This document shows, piece by piece, positions 1 through 10,739 of a stretch of DNA of 64,000 bases. The stretch lies in assembly GCA_015680685.1 (NCBI GenBank), contig MNCI01025042.1:1444810-1508809 (forward strand). The letters are read 5' to 3'. This DNA is from Gnetum montanum. Its lineage: Eukaryota > Streptophyta > Gnetopsida > Gnetales > Gnetaceae. The translations under genes and the position numbers were made by a program. The number at the start of each line of letters is the position of its first letter. Positions within the stretch are counted from its first letter, which is position 1. The notes beneath the pieces were generated by a model that was given only the letters and a program-made list of their open reading frames with translations, was not told where the DNA came from and did no database searches.

Positions 1-600
1 TAGATTACAGTTTATTAGATGCTTTATTGAAAAACTGATGGACAAGTTGAGGCTTATGTAGCACTTTTTGCACAAGAATGTCCATTTTGAATGGACTCCA
101 CAGTGCCAAGAGGCCTTTGAGAACATCAAAATGGCACTAGCTCAACGACTGACAGTTCATCCACCATAGAACAATAAACCATTTTACATCTACATTTCAA
201 TATCTGATTCATCCATCACATCTATGCTTTGTCAGAAACACAAAGATGGAACTAAAATCCTCGTTTACTACTTGAGCCATGCATTAGTAGCCTACGAACA
301 ACATTACAATGATGTGGAGAAGTCATGCCTTGCCCTTATGTTTTCTTTAAAGAAATGACAACATTATCTCTTCCGTAACCAAGTTAATATCATCTGTAAA
401 GACAACATGCTCAAAGCTATCACAAACAACATATATGAATCAAGCAAGATAGCTATATGGAAAGTGATGATTGTTGAGTTTGACCTACACTACATAGCTT
501 AATCATCAGTTAAAGGTCAAGCTATAGTCAATCAAATGATCACATCATCGACGTAAGACCAAGCAACGATCAACCTAGAGTTTCCTAATGAGAACTTAAA
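1..600 (+). pseudogene. pol: RT end and first RNase H
   Basis: Translation gives the RT connection (HKNVHFEWTPQCQEAFE) followed by the Ty3/gypsy RNase H pattern: FYIYISISDSS with the first catalytic Asp, ILVYYLSHAL, YNDVEKSCLALMFSLK and QHYLFRNQVNIICKDN. This enzyme removes RNA from the RNA/DNA hybrid during reverse transcription. Several in-frame stops interrupt it (for example before QHYLF and after LHYIA). The palm and fingers of RT lie outside the window. Identification rests on the spaced motifs, which match the copy at 33561-34130. Confidence 0.85.
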
Positions 601-1010
601 CACAATAGACACAGTTCCTAATAACTATGACGTAATCCTAAACTTTGATGGAGTATTGACCTCCCAAGGAGAAAGTGCTGCAGTGGTCATCACATATCCC
701 TCTCTAGAGATCCAACCCTTTGCTTATCGTTTAAAATTTTCTTGTACTAAAAATGTGGTAGATTACGAAGGTCTTCTTAGAGGTCTCATGGCAACACTAA
801 CTTCAAAAACCAAACGGCTCATAGTTAGAGGTGACTCATAGTTAGTCATTAATCAGGTCACAGATGTATACGCATGTAAAGCTTTACATTTACAACCATA
901 CTGTGACTTGACAAAACACCTACTCAAACAATTCACAAACATAGATGTGCAACATGTTTCTAGAAATGACAATACCATCGCAGATGCACTTGCAACACTA
1001 GCCATAAAAA
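601..1010 (+). pseudogene. pol: second (archaeal-type) RNase H
   Basis: A second RNase H fold follows the first: ILNFDG with its catalytic Asp, CTKNVVDYEGLLRGL where families usually have AEYEAL, RLIVRGDS followed by a stop then LVINQV, and RNDNTIADALATLA at the end. The Glu expected in the second motif is Asp here. The same domain appears at 7500-7900 (minus) and 34200-34610, so dual RNase H is a family property. This supports placement in the Tat lineage. Confidence 0.85.
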
Positions 1011-2366
1011 TTTCACCTATCATGTTTCATGCGTTGCTCAGTTCCATAATGAGTTGTGCCAAGCCCATAATTGACTCTCCTGATGAACTACCCATAGCAT
1101 CCATTAGCATGACACACACCATGGAATGGTACGATGACATAAAGGAGTACCTTCTACATGGTGAACCACCTCAACATCTAATGAATGCTCAGAAGGACGC
1201 AGTGCATAAATGCTCTCGGCAGTATGCACTAGTAGGGGACACGTTATGTTATAAATCCTATGAAGGCATTTTGTTAGTGTGCATTAGTAGCATCGATGGC
1301 CAAACCATTGTGGAGCAAGTTCATGAAGGACTTTGCGGAGGGCACATAGCACCCAAGGCAATGGTAACCAAAATCAGATGTTTAGGCTACTATTGGCCAC
1401 ACATGGAGTACGACTGTTTCTTCAAAGTCAAAACGTGTAGCATTTGTCAAATACATGGTAATCTCATACATGTGCCACCTAATGAGTTGCATACAGCTCA
1501 AATCACATGGCCTTTCTAGAAATGGGGGTTAGACATCATAGGATTAATAACTCCCCCATCTTTTGCAGGACATAGCTTCATTATAACCGCAACGGAATAT
1601 TTCACAAAATGGGTAGAAGCTATTCCTCTTAGGAAGAACACATCAAAACAAGTATGCAACTTCATCCTTGAAAACATTATGACTCATTTTGACATTCCAA
1701 TGACCATAATCACTGATAACGGGCCACAATTTAGCAGTGTCAAAACCAAAACCTTTTGTGAGAGCCTAGGCATCAAACATTCATTTTCATCACCATACTA
1801 TCCTCAGAGCAATGGTCAAGTAGAATCCATGAATAAAACGGTCATCATGGTGCTCAAGAAAATGCTTAATCAGAGCAAAAGAAGATGGCACAAATAGCTA
1901 GTTTACGCACTATGGGCATATCGAACGATGCACATGAACATCCACAGGTAAAACACCGTATAGTCTTGTTTATGGTTCAGAAGCTGTTTTACCTTTGGAG
2001 TTGCAGGTACCTTCATTGCTGATCACACTCTCCAGACTCCTCGATGAAAGTCAAAACAATGACTTGCACATTGTTGACCTTGACTTAGTGGAGGAGGAAT
2101 GAACACACAGACTAGATCAAATCGAGTGGTACTAGAAGCAACAATGACGATGACATCAACATGACATTCACAAGAGCCCGATCAAGGAAGGTGACCTTGT
2201 CCTTAAGGCAGTCCATGAACACACGGACAAATTCTCAGCCAACTGGGAAGGGCCTTACTTGGTCACCAAAGCGTACAAAAATGGAGCATTCAAACTAGTT
2301 GATATGGATGGTAATGAGCCTTTTCATCCAACAAATCACATGTACCTCAACCCATTTTACATTTGA
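1011..2366 (+). pseudogene. pol: integrase, catalytic triad intact
   Basis: The zinc-binding domain is visible as HEGLCGGH, then CSICQ (HHCC pattern). The core has Asp at 1532-1534 (LDIIG), Asp at 1715-1717 (TDNGPQF) and Glu at 1823-1825 (NGQVESMN). All are in one frame with 35 residues between the last two, the DD35E signature. A stop at 1517-1519 separates the zinc-binding part from the core and another follows HK at about 1897. The C-terminal part (EGDLVLKAVHEHTDKFSANW, then NHMYLNPFYI) ends near 2366. The catalytic triad is preserved although the gene is broken; copies at 6781-7038 and 35128-35418 have lost it. Confidence 0.9.
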
Positions 2367-2384
2367 AAAAATCCTTAGGTATGC

Positions 2385-2662
2385 ATTCGTCCTGGAATCA
2401 TGACGATAAATTGATACCATGGAGCGGTCCTGGCATCATGACCTAAAAATGATACCACATATCGTCCAAAATGACAATAAACTACCACACTCTCATCTGA
2501 CAGAGTCCACTAAGACTATAAACTAGCTCGCCTCTCCATAGTTCGCCACGACTATAAACTAGCATTGCACTGTCCACTACGATGCTAAACTAGCAACGTC
2601 CGATGGGTTATGACGTAAAACTAATCCACGGTAGTCCACCAAGACTATAAACTAGCAACTTC
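2385..2662 (+). repeat. Module-boundary minisatellite (copy after integrase)
   Basis: Irregular tandem units of about 30 bp share the core ACTATAAACTAGCA, with variants such as GATGCTAAACTAGCAAC and GACGTAAAACTAA. They start soon after the integrase C-terminus. The core ANACTAGCAA recurs at 11297-11476, 14665-14840, 23745-23920, 31895-32250, 35995-36140, 44374-44590 (reversed) and 57990-58150, always in or between coding modules of this family. Confidence 0.8.
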
Positions 2663-3726
2663 TTCACTGGCCTACTAATCTGTTCCTGTAATCAAATGGA
2701 ATGTCTTCATTAACTTGCTACATGAATTCATCACATGGACTCTAACAAAATTGCTGCTACTTAATTTTGTTTGCCTATGGTTGCACGTAGTGTCTCCATC
2801 CCATCGGTTGCATCCATGTTTAAAGTGTTAAGCTAACTCATTCACTCATGGTTTTCTTGTCTTCTTGGAGTTGTGTTTGTAGGATGACACCCAGAGGTGT
2901 TCTTACACGGATGCACTTCATCACGGCGACAAGGTACCACATTCTTCCTGATGCATGTAACCAGGTTAATCAAACCATTCACAAGTACATTCCCAGTTCC
3001 CCAAACATCCATTATTCCCTAACATGTTCTCTCTAACCTATTCAGTTACATTTCCTGGATACATCCCAGTCACCCCAAAACTCTGAACGCATGGTTGCAC
3101 AATGTAACTCTCCAGGCAGTTGCAACACATAGCACAACACATGAAACAGATACAAGCACATGAGCACGAGTATAACATTAAAAGAGAGCTCTATCCACAA
3201 AAAAGAAACAAAGAGCAAATTCCATCACAAGACCCTTGGCACTTCCCATACAAGCCCCAGGCGGGAAGGTACTTGTCTTGGAAGAAAACACTCATGTCTC
3301 AAAAAATCATGTTGCATCCCATCGCCTGGATTTGGCTGTTGGACAAAGGGTTCCCTTTGACACTCAACAAGTGTCCTATTTCTCCAAAGAACGCACCAGC
3401 TCACCACCTGGCTTTGGTTGTGACAATGAGTTCTCTTAAACAAGATACAAGAGTCACGTTTCTCCAAAGGATGCACATCCCATGCCTTGGTCCCAAGTCT
3501 GCTAGATATTGGCTATTGACAAGGACCAACATGATGTGTTCACACAAGAGCATTCCTCTTCCCACAGTTAAACAAAACCATCCCTTCATCAATCCTCGAT
3601 CTCATAGTTACAAATCTTCTGCCTATACATCTCAAAACCTCATTTCATGATCCCATGTACTTCTGAACACGGTGCGATGAAATCTTGCCAAGTGCCAAAG
3701 AACAATGCTTGATACCTAGTTGCTCA
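2663..3726 (+). other. 3' region with conserved acceptor-like box and small ORF start
   Basis: This non-pol stretch lies between the minisatellite and the polypurine hairpin. At 2857-2885 it has a pyrimidine-rich run and TTGGAGTTGTGTTTGTAG followed by GATGA. The same box is at about 15129-15153 and 36231-36255. After the ATG a short peptide is shared between copies (here DALHHGDK in a frame shifted by one base). The open frame at 3120-3650 (176 codons) has no counterpart in the other copies and is probably chance. Confidence 0.5.
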
Positions 3727-3806
3727 TGGTGTTTTGTAGTTCTTTGTTGACGCCTCTCGAGTAGATTCCTCCAGGTGTCAACAAAGAGGGGCCAATGAAA
3801 ACACCA
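3727..3806 (+). promoter_or_regulatory. Polypurine tract inside a conserved hairpin
   Basis: The plus-strand primer site ACAAAGAGGGGCCAA (3781-3795) directly precedes the 3' LTR start TGAAAACACC. It sits in a two-stem inverted repeat. The inner stem is TCTTTGTTGAC (3741-3751) with GTCAACAAAGA (3777-3787), 11 of 11 pairs. The outer stem is TGGTGTTTT (3727-3735) with AAAACACCA (3798-3806), 9 of 9 pairs. The G-run and the LTR boundary fall in the internal loop. Confidence 0.85.
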
Positions 3807-3984
3807 CAAAATTTTGGCCTAGCACTTTCAGACAAGATTCGAGCTAAGAGGGCTCCGAAACAGCCCTTGATGGTTCACGATTCAATAGGCAAGGTCCCCC
3901 CAAGGCCCATAGGTGACTGCACCAACTTCTAGCATCCGGAATCAAAATTTTTGGGCTCAGAATGCTTGGTTTTGGCTAAGTACA

Positions 3985-4710
3985 CTTTGGTTATGATGTG
4001 GCTTACACTGCACAACGTAAGGATCAGCGTAACCAACTTTTGGAGCCCCAAAACTGAGTCAAAACAGGCCAAAATTGAGCACAACGACCCCCTAGGACCT
4101 TCACCAAGGTCCCCAGTAGCTCCTAGTCAAAAGATAGCATCTGGAGCACCCTGGAGGACAAGGAGCACTCGAGCATCAAGAAACATGCATCAGCATATAG
4201 AACCCAACTTCAGAGATGGTAGTTTCACTTGGTCACACTAAGGCTTATGCTGGCCAACGTAAGTCCGGCGTAACCAACACAAAGTGATCCAAAATAGCAT
4301 CAAATCCAAGGTAAAATCGACTCAAATTTGACCTGCAGAACCCTCTAGACATTATACATGAAGATCTACCTTTAGAACAGGCTTCAGAGGTCAAAATTGG
4401 GTTCAAAATGCATTGTTGTTGTTGCACATGCTAAGCAGCATATGGCAGCATATGGAGCAGCATATGATACAGCATGTGCACTTGTGACGCTGAATTCCCA
4501 TACACTAGACGTTGGATGCTGATGCTGAGACATGCCAGAGCTTGATAGGACACGCTAATGAAGAAAACATCACACCAGAGCATAGATCCAGAGGCCAGAG
4601 ATACAATTTTTTGTTATAACATAAAGATTCTTTTGTAAATTTCAAATTCTTTCAACATGCCAAGTTCATACGCTGTGGGTTTCATATGCCAGCGTAAAAG
4701 TGGGCCATGC
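3985..4710 (+). promoter_or_regulatory. U3 duplication with TTACGCTG/CAGCGTAA hairpins
   Basis: Two related blocks about 240 bp apart each contain CAACGTAAG and GCGTAACCAAC (near 4009-4040 and 4247-4280). Each forms an imperfect hairpin of the type TTACRCTG...CAGCGTAA or TTATGCTGG...CCGGCGTAA. A third hairpin, TACGCTG...CAGCGTAA, lies at about 4668-4700. All are upstream of the TATA box at 4835, where an LTR enhancer would sit. The solo LTR at 51721-52950 has the same kind of palindromes. Confidence 0.6.
4435..4479 (+). repeat. CAGCATATG short tandem repeat in U3
   Basis: CAGCATATG or a close variant occurs four times in about 45 bp, with irregular spacing (CAGCATATGG, CAGCATATGG, CAGCATATGA, CAGCATGTGC). 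It lies in U3 between the hairpin motifs. No function is evident. Confidence 0.7.
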
Positions 4711-4834
4711 TAGATGCTATACATTGTAACATTTCGTGCATCTGATCAACGCACATACTTGTCACATGATCTGAATTTTTCTCACCCTGCAGCCACTAAT
4801 CCTCTCCCAGATTCGAATCTCACGCCCAAAATCC

Positions 4835-4842
4835 TATAAATC
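4835..4842 (+). promoter_or_regulatory. LTR TATA box
   Basis: TATAAATC lies about 1.04 kb into the LTR, downstream of the hairpin-rich U3. Related LTRs have a TATA-like site between the U3 motifs and the U5 block (18400-18407, 53016-53023, and 52378-52385 on the minus strand). Confidence 0.5.
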
Positions 4843-5386
4843 TCTTATTTTTCCACTAGATTGATGTTGGAAAAATTTGAATCTCACACACTGAGGAAAT
4901 CTGGGCATCAATCTCATATGCCAAACTTGGACACTGTACACCCACAATCCAAAACCTGCATCTTCCCAGCATCAATTCTCATCCATCGGGGCTAAACGTC
5001 CACCTCACGACCAATCCGAAACTACGTTCTGATTGGTGTACATTGTAATAATTTATCAATACAAACAGTTTGCATTATTGCCTAGATTCTTGTAGTTTAC
5101 ATTATTTTTCCTATTCACATTTTTTCCTGTTTTCATTATTTAAATAGTTTATATTCATTTTCATTTTATTACATTCAGTTTTTCATTTTTTTATGTATAA
5201 CCCAACACATTGCAGTTGCGTATGTTCGGGGAAGTCCTCGTTTGATCCGTGTGCGAACCATTCAAGGCACTCTACCTCGTTAATTTCCAGCTTGCCCTCA
5301 AGCGAAGGCAGGGTCTTACTGTTTCATCCATGGATCTCTTGGCGTCCATTCATTCTAGCCTCTCACCAATGATTTTGGATGGTACA

Positions 5387-6149
5387 AACATCTTACTCTA
5401 AGGTTTTAGTGGCCATTAGGCTCCTCCATTTACTTGTTTAGAGCCAGTGGTTTATCTTTTGATCTTCATCAACCTTTTGACTTCTTGGTAATTTTCTTTC
5501 CCATTTTTTGCAGGGTGAATCCTTCATTGGGTTTCATTACCAAGGCAAAGATTTGATTTGGTTCCCTTATTGAATGAGATGTGTTACATTTAACAAACTT
5601 GAATGTGGACCATAATGAAGGAAACATCACATGGACATAATGCATGAATGTCAAACATAGGTCATCATTATTGTTCAAGGTAAGGAAGATCATAATTAGG
5701 CTATAGGACTAGAATTAAAGAATGGTAATGAAAATGTTGTGAGACTAGCACTCTTGGAATGTTGAGATAAGCTTACCAAATCGTGTGCATCAAGGTCATG
5801 TGATGACTTGCTATCATGATAAGGTGCACCTTTGTAATGACTTCAAGCTTCATCTTGCAAGCACAACTCCAAGAGGACATGATAATAAGACAAAGAAAAC
5901 ATATTGTTACAAAATAATGCATAGGGCCACATAAGATAATTACTAGACTAGGTTACCATTAGTTACTATTGTTACAACATAGAGAGGTCTATGTAATGCA
6001 CATCAGATTTACAAGGCTTACAGTTCATTCATTGTGCAAAATAGAGAGAGATAGAGATAGAGAGAGCATGTGCAGGCTTGCTTGTTATTCAATGTAAGGG
6101 TCATCAATGTCAACTATCAATTTGTACCTATAAAGAAGACTATGTTACA
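5387..6149. other. Spacer without recognisable gene; GA-rich microsatellite
   Basis: No coding similarity was found. A short AGAGAGATAGAGATAGAGAG run lies at 6044-6066. The right part may be the 3' region of the minus-strand element that begins at 6150, but the polypurine hairpin seen in the other copies is not visible. Confidence 0.4.
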
Positions 6150-7460
6150 TGTAATAAGGCTTTAGATAGGAATGGTTGAATAGATTAGCCAATTCATTTT
6201 TAGTCATGTTTGCAATTTTGAAGGCTCCATTGTCCTAGGCCTTGATGACCAAGAAAGGCCCTTTCTAGTTAGGTAAGAACTTGTCTGCATGTTCATGAAT
6301 AATCATGAAGACTAGGTCTCCTTCCTTGATCTTTTGTCTATTTAGGTCATGATGATGTTATTTCTTTTGCCTCTCTTGGTACCATTCAATGTAAGTAAGT
6401 GTTTGTATCCATTACTCTTCCATTGAGTTTAGGTCAATGGTACATAGCTCCTTATTTGGCTCATTGTTGATGAAGTCTAACAGGGCCACCCTAAGTGATA
6501 GAACCTACAATTCAAGAGGCAAAATAGCTTCAAATCCATAAACTAAGCTATATGAGGTTACACCAGTTGTAGTTTAATAGGTAGTTCTATAGGCCTAAAG
6601 TTTATGGACAAGCCACTTGTGCCACCTAAATATGCTATTATTTAGCACCTTTTTAAGAACGTTTATGATGGCCTTATTGCTAGCTTTAGCTTGTCCATTA
6701 GCTTGAGGGTAGTTTGGTGATGAGAAGGAATGCTTAATGCCTAAGTCTTGACAAAAGGCTTTCATTTCTTGGCTACTAAACTATAGTCCATTATATGTAA
6801 GTATGCTCAAAAGTATATCAAAATGGGCTACTATGTTGTTGACTATAAATCTATAAACTTTTTGAGACATTGTTTTCTTTAGGGGAATAGCTTCAACCCA
6901 CTTTGTAAAGTATTTGGTTGTAGTGATAATGAAGTTATTCCCTAAAGAGTACTTGGGCATTGTAGGTCCAATAATGTCAAGTATCCACCATTGAAATGGC
7001 CAAGCTATTTGAGTAGTATGTAACTCGGTTGGTAGCATGTGTATTAGGTTGCTATGCCATTGACAAGTGTTATAGGTTTTAACCTTCTACTAGCAATTAC
7101 TTTTCATATAGGGCTAGTAATAGCCTAGTCATCTAATTCTAGCGATCATGGATCTATGTCCTATATGTCCCCCTACATACACATTCATGAGCTAAAAAAG
7201 CTTAGATCTATGATGTTTGGTCTTACCCAAGCAGACCAATAATATGCTATCATAGGACAATTGAAATAATGTGTTATTCCCTATAATGACAAACTATTTT
7301 GATCTTTTATGTACAATGTCCTTTTGAGAAGTAGTCAAGCCTTGTGGAAATTCACCATGCATTAGGTAGAACTTGATATTGTGATACCATTGCTTTTGAG
7401 GAGTGGTGTTGATGGAGGCTATAGAGTCACCTTCTATGTTCTGTATAATGGGAATAGCAT
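6150..7460 (-). pseudogene. pol: integrase (minus-strand element)
   Basis: Read on the minus strand, the core begins LDIIGPT (first Asp kept) and contains YFTKWVEAIPLKK. The second catalytic position is LTYNG, Tyr in place of Asp, and the Glu position reads NGQAKASN, Lys in place of Glu. The C-terminal part (EGDLVFMIIHEHADKF, then NHSYLKPYYM) ends near 6150. The zinc-binding part is strongly decayed, around 7040-7200. Two of three catalytic residues are lost, so this copy cannot be active. Confidence 0.8.
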
Positions 7461-7499
7461 AGTCCACAGTTAAGAAGTGTAACTTGATAAATACAATAG

Positions 7500-7900
7500 A
7501 TGTCACACTTAGGGATAAGGTCATAATGGCATCAGCTAACATGTTCTTGGTTTGGGGTATATGTTGGATACGAGTGTCTATAAATTCTTACAATAGTTTC
7601 TTACCTAGGTCATAATAAGTTTGCAAATGTTTAGCTTTACATGCATAAGCCTCTATTACTTGGTGAACCACAAGTTGTGAATCACCTTTTATCATTAGGC
7701 ATTTGATTCCTTGGTCACGAGCTACCATGATTCCCTTAATTAATTCTTCATACTTTTCCATGTTGTTGGTACATGGGAATTCAAAATAATAGGAGAAAGA
7801 TTGGATTTTACTAGAACATGATGTTATGATGGTAGTAGCATTGGCCTCATGGGTAGTTGAAGCATCATCAAGGTGCATAATTTCCTCATAGCCCTTGGGT
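7500..7900 (-). pseudogene. pol: second RNase H (minus-strand element)
   Basis: The minus strand shows IQSFSYYFEFPCTNNMEKYEEL..., KCLMIKGDSQLVVHQV and AKHLQTYYDLGKKLL, matching the second RNase H at 601-1010 and 34200-34610. The AEYEAL motif reads MEKYEEL here, with Lys at the usual Glu position. The longest open stretch is 7588-7878. Confidence 0.8.
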
Positions 7901-7949
7901 AATTTGCTAACAATGTTAACATGGTCTTTAAGGAATTCAGGGTTAGTGG

Positions 7950-9230
7950 TTGCATGGTCTTCTACTACAAAAACTATAAGTCAGGTGGCTATAACTTGGC
8001 CTTTTATTGAGGCTTGAGATATGTAATGGAGGTCAAACTTGGCTATTATGGCTTTTCAATGAGCTATATGGGTACTCTTGTAGATATTTTTCATTATAGA
8101 TCTAAGCACATTATTCTTGCAAATGATATTAACTTGGCTCCTAAAGAGTTTGTGTCTTCACTTCTTCAACAAGAAGACTAGGGTTAGATAGTATTTCTCC
8201 ACTTCAGTGTATCAAGTCTCATATATAATTAATGCATGGCTTAGGTATTTTATAGGCAACTCAACTCTACCATCTCATTTTTGCTAGAGTAGAGAGGTAA
8301 TGAATGTGTTAAAGATATCAAGGTAGATGTAAAAATGTTTATCCTTTTGTGGTGGATAGACCATGGATAGTTGTAGCAACTCTTACGTAAGGTTTTCAAA
8401 GGCTTCTTGTTATTCAATTGTCTACTCATAGTGGACTCCTTTCTTAAGCAAGTGTTTCATGGATTGTAATTTATCTATAAGCTTGACGATGAACCTATAG
8501 ATAAATTATAATACATCTTGTAGTCCTTGAAGCTCCTTAAGGTTAGTTGGTACTACCAAGTTGGATATGACCTTAACCTTATCAAGATTGACATGTATTC
8601 CCACTTCAAATACTAAAAAGTTAAGCATCTTACTAGTTTTGATATTAAATACATACTTCTTGGGATTAATCCTAAGCTCTTATTGGAGACATCATTTTCA
8701 CACAAGGTCAAGGTCATACAAATGGTCATTGATCATTTTAGATTTAACAACTATGTCATCCACATAGTCATCAAGCAATCCTAGCATATAATCACTAATT
8801 ATATATGTCATTGCTCGTTGATAAGTTACACCTATGTTCTTTAGACCAAAGGAGATCATGGTGTAATAGAAGGTTCTCCAATGGGTTATGAAGGTTGTAC
8901 AAAGTTGATGCTTCGAGTTAATCCTAACTTGGTTACATCCTGAGAACCCAACCATGAAGGATAAAAAGGCATGTCTAGTCATAGTATCGATAAGTTGGAA
9001 AATACTAAGCAATGGGAAGTCATCTTTGATAGTTGCTTATTTAAGTCTCAGAAATTAATATAGATATGTATACTCCTATTTTTCTTAGGGAATAGCACTA
9101 TGTTGGATACCCATTTCACATAATTGATAGCTTGAATGAAAATACCTTGATATAGTTTTGTGACTTCATCACAAACTGCCAAGGCTAAATTTGGTCTGAT
9201 CACCACTAGGCCTGTTTAGGCTCAAAGGTA
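7950..9230 (-). pseudogene. pol: RT and first RNase H (minus-strand element)
   Basis: The open stretch 8698-9012 (minus) carries the RT core: FGLKNIGVTYQRAM, then DDYVDDIVVKSK with the YVDD catalytic box intact. Upstream on the minus strand are PKKNRSIHIYINF and DLNK; downstream is the broken RNase H. The nearest relatives in the window are at 32470-34130. The start of RT is placed near 9230 and is approximate. Confidence 0.85.
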
Positions 9231-10516
9231 GACTAAATTTCACCCAAGTTTCCATACTCCAATCCTGCATATCAATCATAAGCACATTAAGTAATACACG
9301 TGTGATAAAATGAGCAAATAATCCAAGACAATATAAAGTACTTTAGTAATAATGCATGGATAAGCCAAAACATGTTACTTTAGTGGTCAAACAAGACCAC
9401 CAAAGGTTACAAGAGGTAGGTAAAAAATGAGGTAGAAAAAAAGGCTAAACAAGATTAAATAAAGGCCAAATGATGGTAGAATAGCATCAAATGAAGTTTA
9501 AATGATGGTCAAATCCCATTAAATGATTCCAAAAAAGGTTAAAACATGATCAACAAAGGTCATAAAAGAAAAGGCAAAGTAAATAAGGTAAACTAAAGGC
9601 TAACTATCATGAAACAAAGCCAAATGATAGTCAAATTATGACAAATGAGCCCAAATGATAGTCAAATCCCATGAAATGATGTTCTGGAGAGTTGAATAAG
9701 GTCATAGTAATGTTCAATGGTGTTAACTAATGTCATACAAAGTTTACTAAGGTGAAAAGCTACCAAATGATAGAAACATTTGATGGAATAATATCAAATG
9801 GTACTAAAATGGCTAGAATGAGGCCAAATGACATCAAACAATAGGGCAATGAGGGTTATTAATGCATAACAAAGTCAAATCAAGTTAAAATAAAATGGAA
9901 TAAGGCCAAAATAGTCAAGGTAGAAAACATGGGATAAAACATGGTTAATATTGGTAAATCAAAGTCAGATTTGCCTAGTTTTAGGCCTTAGCAAGCCATG
10001 GGATAAGGCTATAAGGTTGACGGAAAAGTTTGGGCACTTGGGAAGGTCATTTTGAAGCTATTTGAAGAAAGAAATGAGATTCCTTTTAACAAATATGCTA
10101 GAGCCATGCTTGGAATACATTTCTTAGTGTGGCTTTAGCATGCCCCAACATGGTTCCTACCAAAATATGGATTCCTAGGTTGGTTATGATCAGTTTTTGG
10201 GTTTTGATGGTCTACATTGATAATGCAATGGATCATGAGTAAAGATTGACCAAATTTAGTGTTAATTTGACACTATGGAAGCCAAAAATTCTGCCAAGAA
10301 CTACCAACTACTTTGGGACTATGTTGGCTAGCATGGCCTTAGTGTATTTCCATGAGAAAAATGGGTTCATGGTGTCTCAAGGTTGAAATTTATGTCTTAT
10401 CAACTTCCTAGGGTAGCATAGGGGCATCAGGGTTATGAACCCAAAGTGTTAAAATATTAAAATAGACACACATCCTAAGGATAACACACCCAAATGCACA
10501 GCCTAAGGCTAACATA
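9231..10516. other. AT-rich spacer, probably pre-RT region of the minus element
   Basis: No coding motif was found. Short phrases such as CCAAATGATGGTAGAATA and CAAATGATAGTCAAAT recur, giving low-complexity A-rich text. CTTCCTAGGGTAGCA at about 10402 is shared with about 17226, and TTGGCTAGCAT at about 10330 with about 17514, so part of this may be repeat-derived. By order it would be the spacer before RT of the minus-strand element. Confidence 0.35.
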
Positions 10517-10570
10517 GCCTCAACTAGTCATTGCTAGTTTAACGTTGTAGCATATGGTCATTGGTTTGGT
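10517..10570 (-). repeat. Minisatellite unit in inverted orientation
   Basis: The minus strand reads CATATGCTACAACGTTAAAC followed by TAGCAATGAC. This is nearly identical to the first unit of the plus-strand array at 11297. Its orientation matches the minus-strand element, so I read it as that element's pre-RT copy. Confidence 0.65.
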
Positions 10571-10739
10571 TGCCACATAGGCTAAGTGATGAGCCCAGTG
10601 ATCGAGGTAGGCCACACATGAGTGGGTTGGGTGAATGCTATGAGTGCTGATGAGATAGGCAAGATGTAGGATGCCTGAATTATTGGTGTCTAATAATTTG
10701 ACACCATGATCCACCCAAAGTGTGCTACGCTAAGCCACA

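Larger units (their letters stand above)
1..5386 (+). mobile_element. Tat-type Ty3/gypsy retrotransposon, 3' half with 3' LTR
   Basis: The left edge cuts this element inside pol. In order it shows the end of RT with the first RNase H, a second RNase H, integrase with zinc-binding, DD35E core and C-terminal domains, a minisatellite, a 3' non-coding region, a polypurine tract and a 3' LTR. Two RNase H domains before integrase are characteristic of the plant Tat lineage. All coding frames carry stops, so the copy is dead. It keeps more CpG than the neighbouring copies and its integrase catalytic residues are intact, so it is probably one of the less decayed elements here. Confidence 0.85.
3796..5386 (+). 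repeat. 3' LTR of the first element
   Basis: It starts TGAAAACACCACAAAATTTT right after the polypurine tract. That start is shared with LTRs at 16043, 37062, 50992 and (minus) 52950. The end at GGTACA (5381-5386) is inferred by aligning the U5 block around GGCACTCTACCTCG with the LTR ends at 17216 and 51721. Length is about 1.6 kb. TATAAATC at 4835-4842 is the likely core promoter. The end could be off by tens of bases because no target duplication can be tested here. Confidence 0.7.

Noticed and set aside
3120-3650. 176-codon open frame in the 3' region, candidate env-like gene
   Set aside because: No similar frame at the matching place in the elements ending at 17216 and 38250; no membrane segments; overlapped by other chance frames on both strands.
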